From: an uncultured Clostridia bacterium
GTDB lineage: Bacteria > Bacillota > Clostridia > Christensenellales > Borkfalkiaceae
Length of the DNA: 28,310 bases
Reading direction: 5' to 3'
NCBI GenBank assembly: GCA_947627125.1
Contig: CANQUY010000005.1
Span: 1-28,310 of the forward strand
Shown here: piece by piece, positions 22,593-28,310 of the stretch
Numbering within the stretch: position 1 is the first letter of the stretch
Layout of the letters: every line of letters starts with the position of its first letter
Position numbers and translations under genes: made by a program
The notes under the pieces: generated by a model
Seen by the model: the letters and a program-made list of their open reading frames with translations, nothing else
Database searches by the model: none
What the model was told of the DNA's origin: nothing

Positions 22593-22964
22593 ATGGATGT
22601 TCAGAAATTGATTGAAGAAGTGAAGGCGATGAGCGTTGTCGAACTCAACGACCTCGTCAAGGCGCTCGAAGAGGAGTTCGGCGTTTCCGCAGCGGCTCCC
22701 GTCGCAGCAGCAGGCGCAGCAGGCGCGGCAGAGGCCGCTCCCCAGGAAGAGGAAAAGACGGAGTTCGATATCGTCCTCAAGGATTTCGGCGCGAACAAGA
22801 TCGCCGTCATCAAGGCAGTCCGCGAACTCACGGGTCTTGGCCTTGCAGAGGCGAAGAAAGCTGTCGAGAGCCTCGGCGTTATCAAGGAAGCTATGCCCAA
22901 GGCAGATGCAGAGGCCGCTCTTGCGAAGCTCAAGGAAGCAGGCGCTACCGCAGAGCTCAAGTAA
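22593..22964 (+). CDS. rplL: Ribosomal protein bL12 (L7/L12)
   Basis: 123 residues. N-terminal dimerisation part, an Ala/Pro/Glu-rich hinge (APVAAAGAAGAAEAAP), and the C-terminal domain EKTEFDIVLKDFGANKIAVI with GLGLAEAKKAVE that contacts translation factors. Preceded by TAGGAG. Closes the unit ahead of a strong terminator. Confidence 0.98.
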   Translation: MDVQKLIEEVKAMSVVELNDLVKALEEEFGVSAAAPVAAAGAAGAAEAAPQEEEKTEFDIVLKDFGANKIAVIKAVRELTGLGLAEAKKAVESLGVIKEAMPKADAEAALAKLKEAGATAELK

Positions 22965-22978
22965 GGAAAGCAAACAGA

Positions 22979-23005
22979 CCCTCGCACACCCGTGCGGGGG
23001 TTTTT
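22979..23005 (+). terminator. Intrinsic terminator of rplJL
   Basis: CCCTCGCAC (22979-22987), loop ACCC, GTGCGGGGG (22992-23000), then TTTTT. Confidence 0.92.
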
Positions 23006-23080
23006 CCGTCTGAAAAAGAATGAAAGGGGGATAGACGGCGCAATTCCCCACAAATTTCATGCGGAAAACACCGAAAGTAC

Positions 23081-23109
23081 TTGACGGATTGGAAAAATAC
23101 GGGTAAAAT
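23081..23109 (+). promoter_or_regulatory. Promoter of the 23136 lipoprotein gene
   Basis: TTGACG (23081-23086), 17-bp spacer, TAAAAT (23104-23109), followed by GAGGAGG before the ATG. Confidence 0.85.
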
Positions 23110-23135
23110 AGAAGTATCAATGAGGAGGTTTTCCC

Positions 23136-24071
23136 ATGCGTAAAAAATTATGCCGTTTTGCCGCGATCGCGACCACGGCCGTCCTTGCGGCTGGCGCCCT
23201 TGCAATGTTTGCAGGCTGCACGAGCTCCGAGCCCGAAGTCACCATCACCTATGAATTCGACGGCACAGAATATGAGGTAGAATACAAGCTTTCCCGTTCG
23301 GATGCGCCCAACACGGTGCAGCACTTCATCGAACTTGCCGACGCGGGCTATTTCGACGGCACCTGCATTCACGACTATACTTCGTCCGCGCTCTACGGCG
23401 GCGGGTATTATTACAACGCGCAGAATGAGCTCACCGAAAAGGACTACTTTGCAGTCGTGCGCGAGCTCGAAGAGGCGGGCAATACGTTCACCCAGAGCGT
23501 GTTCTACACGAACGGCGACGCCAAGACGCCCCTCTATACCGTCTACGGGGAATTCTACGACAACGGCGTGCAGAACGCCTCGAGCCGCGTGAACGTTCAC
23601 TCCAAGGGCGCGCTCGTCATGTATTATACCGACAAGGCGAGTTCCGCCAAGGGCATCAACGTCACAGTGACGCGCAACGACGGCGGCGACAACAACGACG
23701 GCACGGCCGAACAGAGCATTCCCTATGCTACGAACAGCGCGACTTCGCTCTTCTATACCTATCTCGGCACCTCGAGCACCTCGCTCGACAATAAGTATGC
23801 CGTTTTCGGCAAGACGAAGGACTTCAGCCAGCTTCAGGCCCTGCTCGACGCAGTCGCCGCGGCCATGCCCGAGGACAATGAGGATACCGAGGAGGACGAG
23901 AGCTCTCCCACCGAAACGAGCGAGTCGATCAAGCTCGATACGCTCGACCATCAAAACTTCGGCGACGTGACTTCCGTCTTTGAGAGCGTGAGGAAGGGCG
24001 GCGAGGTCGTCACCTACAACGTTCCCAAGGAACCCATTCTCGTAAAATCGGTGAAGGTCACCAAGTATTGA
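23136..24071 (+). CDS. Cyclophilin-like lipoprotein
   Basis: 311 residues. Signal peptide with lipobox MFAGC (Cys28). Residues about 35-90 resemble the start of cyclophilin-type peptidyl-prolyl isomerases: APNTVQHFIELADAGYFDGT followed by HDYTSSALYGGGYYY. In active cyclophilins the matching stretch reads FHRV and supplies a catalytic Arg; here it is IHDY, so catalysis is doubtful. Later parts (GALVMYYTDKASSAKG, SLDNKYAVFGKTKDF) fit the rest of the fold, with insertions, including an acidic Ser/Thr/Glu-rich stretch near 247-267. Probably a surface-anchored folding factor or a derived binding protein. Monocistronic, with its own promoter and terminator. Confidence 0.8.
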   Translation: MRKKLCRFAAIATTAVLAAGALAMFAGCTSSEPEVTITYEFDGTEYEVEYKLSRSDAPNTVQHFIELADAGYFDGTCIHDYTSSALYGGGYYYNAQNELTEKDYFAVVRELEEAGNTFTQSVFYTNGDAKTPLYTVYGEFYDNGVQNASSRVNVHSKGALVMYYTDKASSAKGINVTVTRNDGGDNNDGTAEQSIPYATNSATSLFYTYLGTSSTSLDNKYAVFGKTKDFSQLQALLDAVAAAMPEDNEDTEEDESSPTETSESIKLDTLDHQNFGDVTSVFESVRKGGEVVTYNVPKEPILVKSVKVTKY

Positions 24072-24077
24072 TCGAAC

Positions 24078-24109
24078 CCAAAAAAGGACGCATATGCGTC
24101 CTTTTTTGG
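24078..24109 (+). terminator. Intrinsic terminator (perfect palindrome)
   Basis: CCAAAAAAGGACGCAT and ATGCGTCCTTTTTTGG form a perfect 16-bp inverted repeat six bases after the lipoprotein gene stop. Being symmetrical it could work in both directions. Confidence 0.9.
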
Positions 24110-24141
24110 TGCAGAAAATTTGTTCCCGCCCCATCAGCCAT

Positions 24142-24226
24142 TCCAAATCACGTCATGGTGAGCGTAGTCGAACCATCACCTTATTATAATGCGGTGATCC
24201 TTCGACGGAGCTCAGGATGACGTGAT
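24142..24226. repeat. D repeat (double hairpin)
   Basis: TCCAAATCACGTCATGGTGA at the left and GCTCAGGATGACGTGA at the right, nearly identical to 1375-1453. Hairpins ATGGT/ACCAT and ATCCT/AGGAT. Here the outer arms TCACGTCAT and ATGACGTGA are perfectly complementary. Confidence 0.85.
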
Positions 24227-24270
24227 TGAGAACAGCGGGACGGGAAGATGGGCGCACACGGGAGCCTGTT

Positions 24271-24420
24271 GCGGCGTCATGCTGAGAAGGGGAGCAAAAC
24301 GCAGTCTACGTCAGTTGTAACGAAGCATCTCGCCGCATGCTTTACGGATTTCCGCTGCGAGATTCTTCGGGTTAGATCCCGTCCTCTCGTCCCGCTCCGT
24401 TTCTCAGAATGACGCAGCGG
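24271..24420. repeat. Composite A-B' repeat with paired arm change
   Basis: A at 24271-24336, reverse B at 24352-24420. The B arms here are CCGCTGCGAGATTCT and AGAATGACGCAGCGG, an extra T matched by an extra A on the other side. No gene is visible in 24110-24454. Confidence 0.88.
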
Positions 24421-24454
24421 GGAACCAAACGTCATGCCCCCTCCGAGGGGCTCC

Positions 24455-25333
24455 TCACTCTTCTTTGATATTTGCGATCTTTCCGTCCTCGAGGGTCACG
24501 CGGAAGTAGCGGACGTCAAAGATGCGCGGCTTGCGCTCATAGACGAGCCCCGTGAGCGCGGGGTCGTCCGTCATCACAACGGAGGTGAACTTCCCCAAAA
24601 ACTTCTTGAGGGAGCCCGCTTTCGGCACAAGATCATCGGCGAGGAAGGGGGTGACGTCCGCCCCGATGAGCACGCTCTCAAAGAGGGCGAGCGCAAAGGT
24701 CCGCTCCGTCGGCTCAAATGCGCTTCTGACCGAACAGGAGAGAAGCTTTTTATCCCTCCGTTCAATGACGGCCGTGTGGCCCATGCTGTCGAAGAAGGGG
24801 ATCTCCGCCCTGAGCGTCCCGTTCTCCCTTCCGAGCACTTTTCCCTCGGTGCACAGGACGAGTTCGCCCTCGCGGGAGAGCACGGCAAAGCAGGTTTCCC
24901 CCTCGAGCAGGATCTCCCCGTCCAAGGCATACGGCCTGCATTGCTCGAATTCCTCGGGGAGCGCAACGATATGAAAGCCCGTTTCATTCTCGAGATTGAG
25001 CTGTAACTTTCCCTGCATGCAGAGGGTGAGGCGGGACCCGCCGACCTTCTCCTGCCAGAGAACGGTGAGAGAGGGGTCGCTCCTCACAAAATTGTGGCAG
25101 TAGACCGCAACGCCCTCCCGATAGAAATAGAGGCTGACCTGCGGCGGCGGAGAGAGGAGGAAATCCTCGTCGAGGCGGAAGCGCACGGGCAGATACTCTG
25201 CGGGGAGAAATTCACAGAAGAGGCCGTCCTTGGGGTCGAGCTCCGCCTTGCGCTCGAATCCGTCCACCGTGCCGAAATATGCCCCGTTCACGGTGAGAAT
25301 GCACTGCTTTTCCGCTAAAAAAATCACTTGCAT
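24455..25333 (-). CDS. Protein of unknown function, beta-rich
   Basis: 292 residues, no signal peptide and no clear membrane helix. Begins MQVIFLAEKQCILTVNGAYF; many short hydrophobic strands alternate with charged turns (GEILLEGETCFAVLSREGEL, VLCTEGKVLG), suggesting repeated beta structure. Ends with RYFRVTLEDGKIANIKEE. I do not recognise the family. The start at 25333 is chosen because a promoter-like pair of boxes lies immediately upstream; the ORF extending to 26044 overlaps the divergent gene and is not real. There is no Shine-Dalgarno sequence, so the message may be almost leaderless. Divergent from the Myb-like gene, which may regulate it. Confidence 0.7.
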   Translation of the reverse strand: MQVIFLAEKQCILTVNGAYFGTVDGFERKAELDPKDGLFCEFLPAEYLPVRFRLDEDFLLSPPPQVSLYFYREGVAVYCHNFVRSDPSLTVLWQEKVGGSRLTLCMQGKLQLNLENETGFHIVALPEEFEQCRPYALDGEILLEGETCFAVLSREGELVLCTEGKVLGRENGTLRAEIPFFDSMGHTAVIERRDKKLLSCSVRSAFEPTERTFALALFESVLIGADVTPFLADDLVPKAGSLKKFLGKFTSVVMTDDPALTGLVYERKPRIFDVRYFRVTLEDGKIANIKEE

Positions 25334-25334
25334 A

Positions 25335-25363
25335 TTGATATTAAATGTATAGCGGGATAAAAT
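25335..25363 (+). promoter_or_regulatory. Promoter of the 25394 gene (overlaps the minus promoter)
   Basis: TTGATA (25335-25340), 17-bp spacer, TAAAAT (25358-25363). Predicted start near 25370; GAGGTGAT precedes the ATG. Confidence 0.75.
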
Positions 25364-25371
25364 TATGTCAA
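25344..25371 (-). promoter_or_regulatory. Promoter of the minus-strand 24455-25333 gene
   Basis: Minus-strand TTGACA (25366-25371), 16-bp spacer, TACATT (25344-25349). Start predicted near 25337, only about four bases before the ATG. The boxes interleave with those of the plus promoter, so both cannot be occupied at once. Confidence 0.6.
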
Positions 25372-25393
25372 CAATCTCCTCCGAGGTGATATT

Positions 25394-25966
25394 ATGAACA
25401 AGATCAACGGCTACACCGAAGAGGAAGCGACGGGACTCATCGAGTACATCTACACGGGAAAAAATGCGGGAAAGACGCTCTCCTATCTCTTTGAAACGTA
25501 CGGCAGGGAGCACAGCAGGGCCAAGGGAAGCGTCCGGAACTACTACTATGCCTTTCTCAAGAAGCAGGAGGACGGCAGGGTCAAGCGCATTCTCGAGGGA
25601 AAGAACCTCACGGCGGGGGAGATCAAGCCCTTCACCGAGGAGGAAACGGACGAAATGCTCAAGAAGATCCTCTCCGAGCGCAAGAAGGGGTATTCCGTGC
25701 GGCGGGCGATCATCAACGTCTGCGGCGGGGATGAAAAGCTCATGCTGCGCATGCAGAACAAGTACAGGAATCTGCTCAAAAAACAGCCCGAGCGCGTGGA
25801 AAAGGCTGCCCGCGAGGTCGGCATTGCCGAGGAGAAGAGCTTTTTGCAGCGGAAGCTCGAACGGGAGATCGACGCGCTGTATTCCCGCCTCGCCATCGAT
25901 CTGAGGCGTGAAAACGAGCGGTTGAAGGCGGAATTGGAAAAATTGCGCAGCGAAAGGGAAGAATAA
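25394..25966 (+). CDS. Putative DNA-binding protein with two Myb/SANT-like repeats and a coiled coil
   Basis: 190 residues. Two similar helical units can be aligned: YTEEEATGLIEYIYTGKNAG ending in VRNYYYAFLKK (about 7-57), and FTEEETDEMLKKILSERKKG ending in MQNKYRNLLKK (about 76-134). The (Y/F)TEEE start and aromatic/basic last helix recall Myb/SANT-type domains, as in RsfA-like prespore regulators of Bacillus, but identity is low and this is an inference from pattern. The C-terminus (about 150-190: LQRKLEREIDALYSRLAIDL, RRENERLKAELEKL) is a likely coiled coil for dimerisation. Divergent from the unknown minus gene with overlapping promoters, an arrangement typical of local regulators. A small membrane-protein gene follows 40 bases downstream. 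Confidence 0.7.
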   Translation: MNKINGYTEEEATGLIEYIYTGKNAGKTLSYLFETYGREHSRAKGSVRNYYYAFLKKQEDGRVKRILEGKNLTAGEIKPFTEEETDEMLKKILSERKKGYSVRRAIINVCGGDEKLMLRMQNKYRNLLKKQPERVEKAAREVGIAEEKSFLQRKLEREIDALYSRLAIDLRRENERLKAELEKLRSEREE

Positions 25967-26006
25967 CGCCTTGATCCTCTCACAAACTGTATGCAGGGAG
26001 GAAACT

Positions 26007-26207
26007 ATGGAAAAGTTATTCTGTTTGGGCCTTGCGCTCGGCATGGTCGGCGGCGCACTTCTCGTTGCGAACAGCTATAAAATGCGCTGTCTTGTGAAGA
26101 AGAGCCAAGCTGAAATGGTACAGAAATTTGATGAAATGATGGATGAAAAACTCCAAAAAGACCAAAAGCCGCAGGACGAAATGCCCGAGAAAAAGTCCAA
26201 GAAATAA
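26007..26207 (+). CDS. Small single-helix membrane protein
   Basis: 66 residues. N-terminal helix LFCLGLALGMVGGALLVANS with Gly-rich faces, then a highly charged cytoplasmic tail (KKSQAEMVQKFDEMMDEKLQ, PEKKSKK) that may be helical. GGGAGG lies four bases before the ATG at 26007; the in-frame ATG at 25971 lacks a site. Probably in one transcript with the preceding regulator, ended by the terminator below. No known family recognised. Confidence 0.7.
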   Translation: MEKLFCLGLALGMVGGALLVANSYKMRCLVKKSQAEMVQKFDEMMDEKLQKDQKPQDEMPEKKSKK

Positions 26208-26213
26208 ATCCCG

Positions 26214-26245
26214 CAACAGCGCACAACCATGTGCGCTGTTGTTTT
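26214..26245 (+). terminator. Intrinsic terminator
   Basis: CAACAGCGCACA (26214-26225), loop ACCA, TGTGCGCTGTTG (26230-26241), then TTTT. Confidence 0.9.
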
Positions 26246-26289
26246 GGGGTTGGCCCGAACGTCCTGCCCCGTTCCGAGGGGCCAAGAGT

Positions 26290-26486
26290 GCGGCGGCATG
26301 CTGAGAACGAGAGTACAACGAAGTTTACGGAAGCTGTACCGAAGCATCTCGCCGCATTATCACCCCCGCCCCGCGAGATTCTAACTTCGCGCCAAGGGAC
26401 TCGTGCCGCGCTTAGACATAAATAGAACGCGCGCGGGGCGGGTCAAGTCCCGTTCTTTCGTCCCGCTCTCTCAGAATGACGCGGGG
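26290..26486. repeat. Composite A-B' repeat with an H insertion
   Basis: A at 26290-26355 and reverse B at 26369-26486 (13-bp spacer). The B copy is lengthened by the second H element at 26383-26438, inverted relative to 20492-20551 but at the equivalent position. Confidence 0.87.
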
Positions 26487-26504
26487 CTGCCCGAACGGAG
26501 TCCC

Positions 26505-26626
26505 CTTGCTTCCCCTCTTAGGGGAAGTACCCCGAAGGGGGGATAGGGTTCAAAAACCCCTCAGTCACGGCAAGGACAGCCGTGACAGCTCCCCTACAAG
26601 GGGAGCCGAGAGGACTACCCCCCCCC
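26505..26626. repeat. E-type hairpin cluster
   Basis: GCTTCCCC/GGGGAAG near 26515, a perfect 8-bp hairpin GTCACGGC/GCCGTGAC at 26563-26585, GCTCCCC/GGGGAGC near 26588-26605, and a run of nine C at 26618-26626. No gene is visible between 26246 and 26661. Confidence 0.75.
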
Positions 26627-26661
26627 GCTCCATGCTCCCTCTATTTCTCCGCATATTTTGA

Positions 26662-26690
26662 TTGACGAAACCCCAAATCTGTGTTACAAT
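26662..26690 (+). promoter_or_regulatory. Promoter of ruvX-DUF1292-queH, apparently leaderless
   Basis: TTGACG (26662-26667), 17-bp spacer, TACAAT (26685-26690). Only six bases separate the -10 box from the ruvX ATG, so transcription should begin at or next to the A of the start codon. No Shine-Dalgarno sequence. Confidence 0.85.
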
Positions 26691-26696
26691 AGAGCC

Positions 26697-27473
26697 ATGG
26701 AGCAAATCGTTGCGTTCGACATTGGGGACAGGCGCATCGGCGTCGCCTTTTCCGACCCGTTCGGGGAGTACGCCATGCCCTCCGATACCTACTTCCGCAC
26801 GGGGGACTTTCAGAGGGATGTCGCGGCCGTCTGCGAGATCGCAAGGAGCAGGAATGCCGCCCTCATCGTCTGCGGGCTTCCCTTCAATGCCGACGGCACC
26901 GAGAGCGTTCAGACCCAAAAGACCAAACGGTTTATCGACGCCCTCCGAAAGATCGCAACCGTCCCCGTGTTCACCGAGGACGAACGCTTTTCCACCCTGC
27001 AGGCGAGGGGGGACCTCGTGCAGATGGGGGTGAGCGTCAAGCACGACAAAAAGAAAAAGAATGTGGATTCCCTTGCGGCGGCCTACATTCTCGAACGATA
27101 TCTTGAAGAAAAAAAGAGAGGTGACAGCATGAAAGAGGAAACAAACAACTACGAAGAGGACAACATCGTGACGCTCGTCAACGAGGACGGCGAGGAGCTC
27201 TCCTTCGAGCACCTTCTTACCTTTGAGTATAAGAAGGAGTGGTACATTGCACTGGCTCCCGTCGGGGAACCCGAGGAAACGCCCGAGGACGGGGAGGACG
27301 GCGGCGAGGAGATCGTCATCTACCATCTCGTCGGCGGCGAGGAGGATGAGGAGCTCGAAACCATCGACGACGACGCCCTCTTGGACGAAGTCTTTGCCGA
27401 ATTCTGCAACCAATACGAAGATTTTGAGGATGCGGATGAGGCGGCTGAGCTCGACGGCGACGACGAGGAATAA
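26697..27473 (+). CDS. ruvX: RuvX/YqgF Holliday-junction resolvase fused to DUF1292 protein
   Basis: 258 residues. Residues 1-137 are RuvX/YqgF, an RNase H-fold nuclease implicated in rRNA maturation and recombination: FDIGDRRIGVAFSDP (Asp8), IVCGLPFNADGTE, FTEDERFST (acidic motif near 94) and VDSLAAAYIL (Asp124). Residues about 150-258 match the acidic DUF1292/YrzB type (DNIVTLVNEDGEELSFEHLL) with an expanded Asp/Glu-rich tail. In other Firmicutes these are two neighbouring genes; here no stop separates them. An internal ATG at 27129 (Met145), with GAGGTG five bases upstream, could still start DUF1292 alone. The first ATG has no ribosome binding site and sits at the predicted transcription start. 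queH follows after 11 bases. Confidence 0.9.
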   Translation: MEQIVAFDIGDRRIGVAFSDPFGEYAMPSDTYFRTGDFQRDVAAVCEIARSRNAALIVCGLPFNADGTESVQTQKTKRFIDALRKIATVPVFTEDERFSTLQARGDLVQMGVSVKHDKKKKNVDSLAAAYILERYLEEKKRGDSMKEETNNYEEDNIVTLVNEDGEELSFEHLLTFEYKKEWYIALAPVGEPEETPEDGEDGGEEIVIYHLVGGEEDEELETIDDDALLDEVFAEFCNQYEDFEDADEAAELDGDDEE

Positions 27474-27484
27474 GCCGATTTTCA

Positions 27485-28078
27485 ATGAACAGGAGAAATT
27501 ATGACAGGGAAATGCTCGATATTCTGAGCGAAAACGAGGGGAAGCGGCTGCTTCTCCACAGTTGCTGTGCGCCCTGTTCGAGCTACTGTCTTACGCAGGT
27601 CGCCCCGATTCTCAGGACGACCGTTTTTTATTTCAATCCCAATCTCGACAGCGAGGAGGAGTACCTTCACCGCAAGAGCGAGCAGATACGGCTCCTCGAG
27701 GAAACGGGCGCGGCCGATTTTTTGGACTGCGACTACGAAAAAGAGGCCTTTGAAGAGATCGCCAAGGGGTACGAAGGGGAGCCCGAGGGGGGCGCACGGT
27801 GCAAGCGGTGCTACTTGCTGCGGCTCGAACGCACGGCGCAGGAGGCCCGAAAGGGGGGATATGACTTTTTCGGCACGACGCTCACCGTTTCTCCCCTCAA
27901 GGACGGCGAGGCGTTGAACGCGATCGGCTTTGCGCTTGAGGAGAAGTACGGAGTGAGATATCTTCCCTCCGATTTTAAAAAGAGGAACGGATACCTCCGT
28001 TCCATTGAACTCTCCAAAAAATACAACTTATATCGCCAAAACTACTGCGGATGTGAGTACTCCCGCCGCTCATCCTGA
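27485..28078 (+). CDS. queH: Epoxyqueuosine reductase QueH
   Basis: 197 residues. Last step of queuosine tRNA modification, reducing epoxyqueuosine. Family motifs: LLLHSCCAPCSSYCL (Cys27, Cys28, Cys31), GARCKRCYLLRLERTA (Cys106, Cys109), FFGTTLTVSPLKDGEALN, PSDFKKRNGYLRS and YCGC (Cys188, Cys190). These supply the iron-sulfur and redox cysteines. Start at 27485 matches the usual N-terminus (MN-RNY); its ribosome binding site is weak, so coupling to the upstream gene is likely. The last residues after YCGCEY (SRRSS and the TGA) are encoded by repeat DNA of the C type, so the original end has been replaced. Confidence 0.95.
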   Translation: MNRRNYDREMLDILSENEGKRLLLHSCCAPCSSYCLTQVAPILRTTVFYFNPNLDSEEEYLHRKSEQIRLLEETGAADFLDCDYEKEAFEEIAKGYEGEPEGGARCKRCYLLRLERTAQEARKGGYDFFGTTLTVSPLKDGEALNAIGFALEEKYGVRYLPSDFKKRNGYLRSIELSKKYNLYRQNYCGCEYSRRSS

Positions 28079-28160
28079 CCTCGTCGCCGTGCCTCGCGCG
28101 CTCATCCTGACCCGCGCGCTCATCCTGAGCGTAGCGAAGGATCCCATAAAACCAACGGAG
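28064..28160 (+). repeat. C repeats, beginning within the end of queH
   Basis: CCGCTCATCCTGA (overlapping the queH stop), then GCGCTCATCCTGACCCGCGC, then a full C unit CTCATCCTGAGCGTAGCGAA with GGATCCCATAAAAC. The left arm is present three times. Confidence 0.85.
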
Positions 28161-28198
28161 GCCTGTGGCGGGCCATGCAGGGGAGCCAAGGGGTGTGT

Positions 28199-28296
28199 GC
28201 GGCGTCATGCAAGAAAGCCAAGAGCCGTGTGCGGCGTCATGCTGAGAATGTGAGCCGAACGCAGTTTACGGAAGCTGTACCGAAGCATCTCGCCGC
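28199..28296 (+). repeat. A repeat with a preceding duplicated arm
   Basis: A degraded left arm GTGCGGCGTCATGCAAGA (28199) and a full A copy at 28231-28296 (GCGGCGTCATGCTGAG ... CGAAGCATCTCGCCGC). The expected B' partner would lie beyond the window end. No gene is visible after 28078. Confidence 0.85.
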
Positions 28297-28310
28297 AAGG
28301 TGTCCGTATA

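Noticed and set aside
23148..24146. 332-codon minus frame opposite the cyclophilin-like gene
   Set aside because: It would run through the palindromic terminator and has no promoter; the plus gene has lipobox, promoter and SD.
26565..27485. 306-codon minus frame opposite ruvX-DUF1292
   Set aside because: Shadow frame; the plus strand carries recognisable catalytic motifs.

Overview
The window looks like a GC-rich chromosomal segment of an uncultured Clostridia-type Firmicute, possibly of the Christensenellales/Borkfalkiaceae kind; that placement is inference from gene order, not a search. The signs are yqfC-yqfD-phoH-pgpH-ybeY-era-yqzL-recO in the Bacillus/Clostridium order, rpmG-secE-nusG-rplKAJL with an L10 leader, an ECF-type thiamine S component under a TPP riboswitch, ruvX next to DUF1292, and queH. 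I see no tRNA, rRNA, CRISPR array, phage genes or transposase.

Layout. 1-1160: 3' part of a site-2 protease (RseP/RasP) with repeat DNA inserted in frame. 1581-2900 (minus): riboswitch-controlled thiT with an extra N-terminal membrane domain. 3325-8389: tightly overlapping operon yqfC, yqfD, phoH, a short pgpH, ybeY, era; then, after a repeat block, a 31-residue YqzL-like gene and recO. 9689-10219: unknown protein. 10505-11494: cytoplasmic asparaginase. 11918-18802: a 2294-residue modular lipoprotein. 19356-22964: rpmG, secE, nusG, rplK, rplA, rplJ, rplL. 23136-24071: cyclophilin-like lipoprotein. 24455-25333 (minus) and 25394-26207 (plus): a divergent pair with overlapping promoters, the plus side encoding a Myb/SANT-like DNA-binding protein and a small membrane protein. 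26697-28078: a RuvX-DUF1292 fusion and queH.

The most striking feature is what fills the gaps. Most of the larger intergenic spaces carry members of a set of short palindromic repeats. I call them A (GCGGCGTCATGCTGAG...CGAAGCATCTCGCCGC), B (CCGCGTCATTCTGAG...CGAAGAATCTCGCGG), C (CATCCTGAGCG-AGCGAAGGATC), D (a double hairpin with ATGGT/ACCAT and ATCCT/AGGAT), E/F (C-rich/G-rich hairpins), G (AT-rich 7-bp tandem) and H (a 56-60 bp insert inside B). A to D share one scaffold, and their stem bases change in complementary pairs. A and B nearly always occur as a composite in a fixed relative orientation with a 13-19 bp spacer. The repeats have also reached coding DNA: they expand RseP in frame and touch the stop codons of era and queH.

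Promoters are readable in several places as TTGACA-like/TATAAT-like boxes with 17-bp spacing, and well-formed intrinsic terminators close several units.
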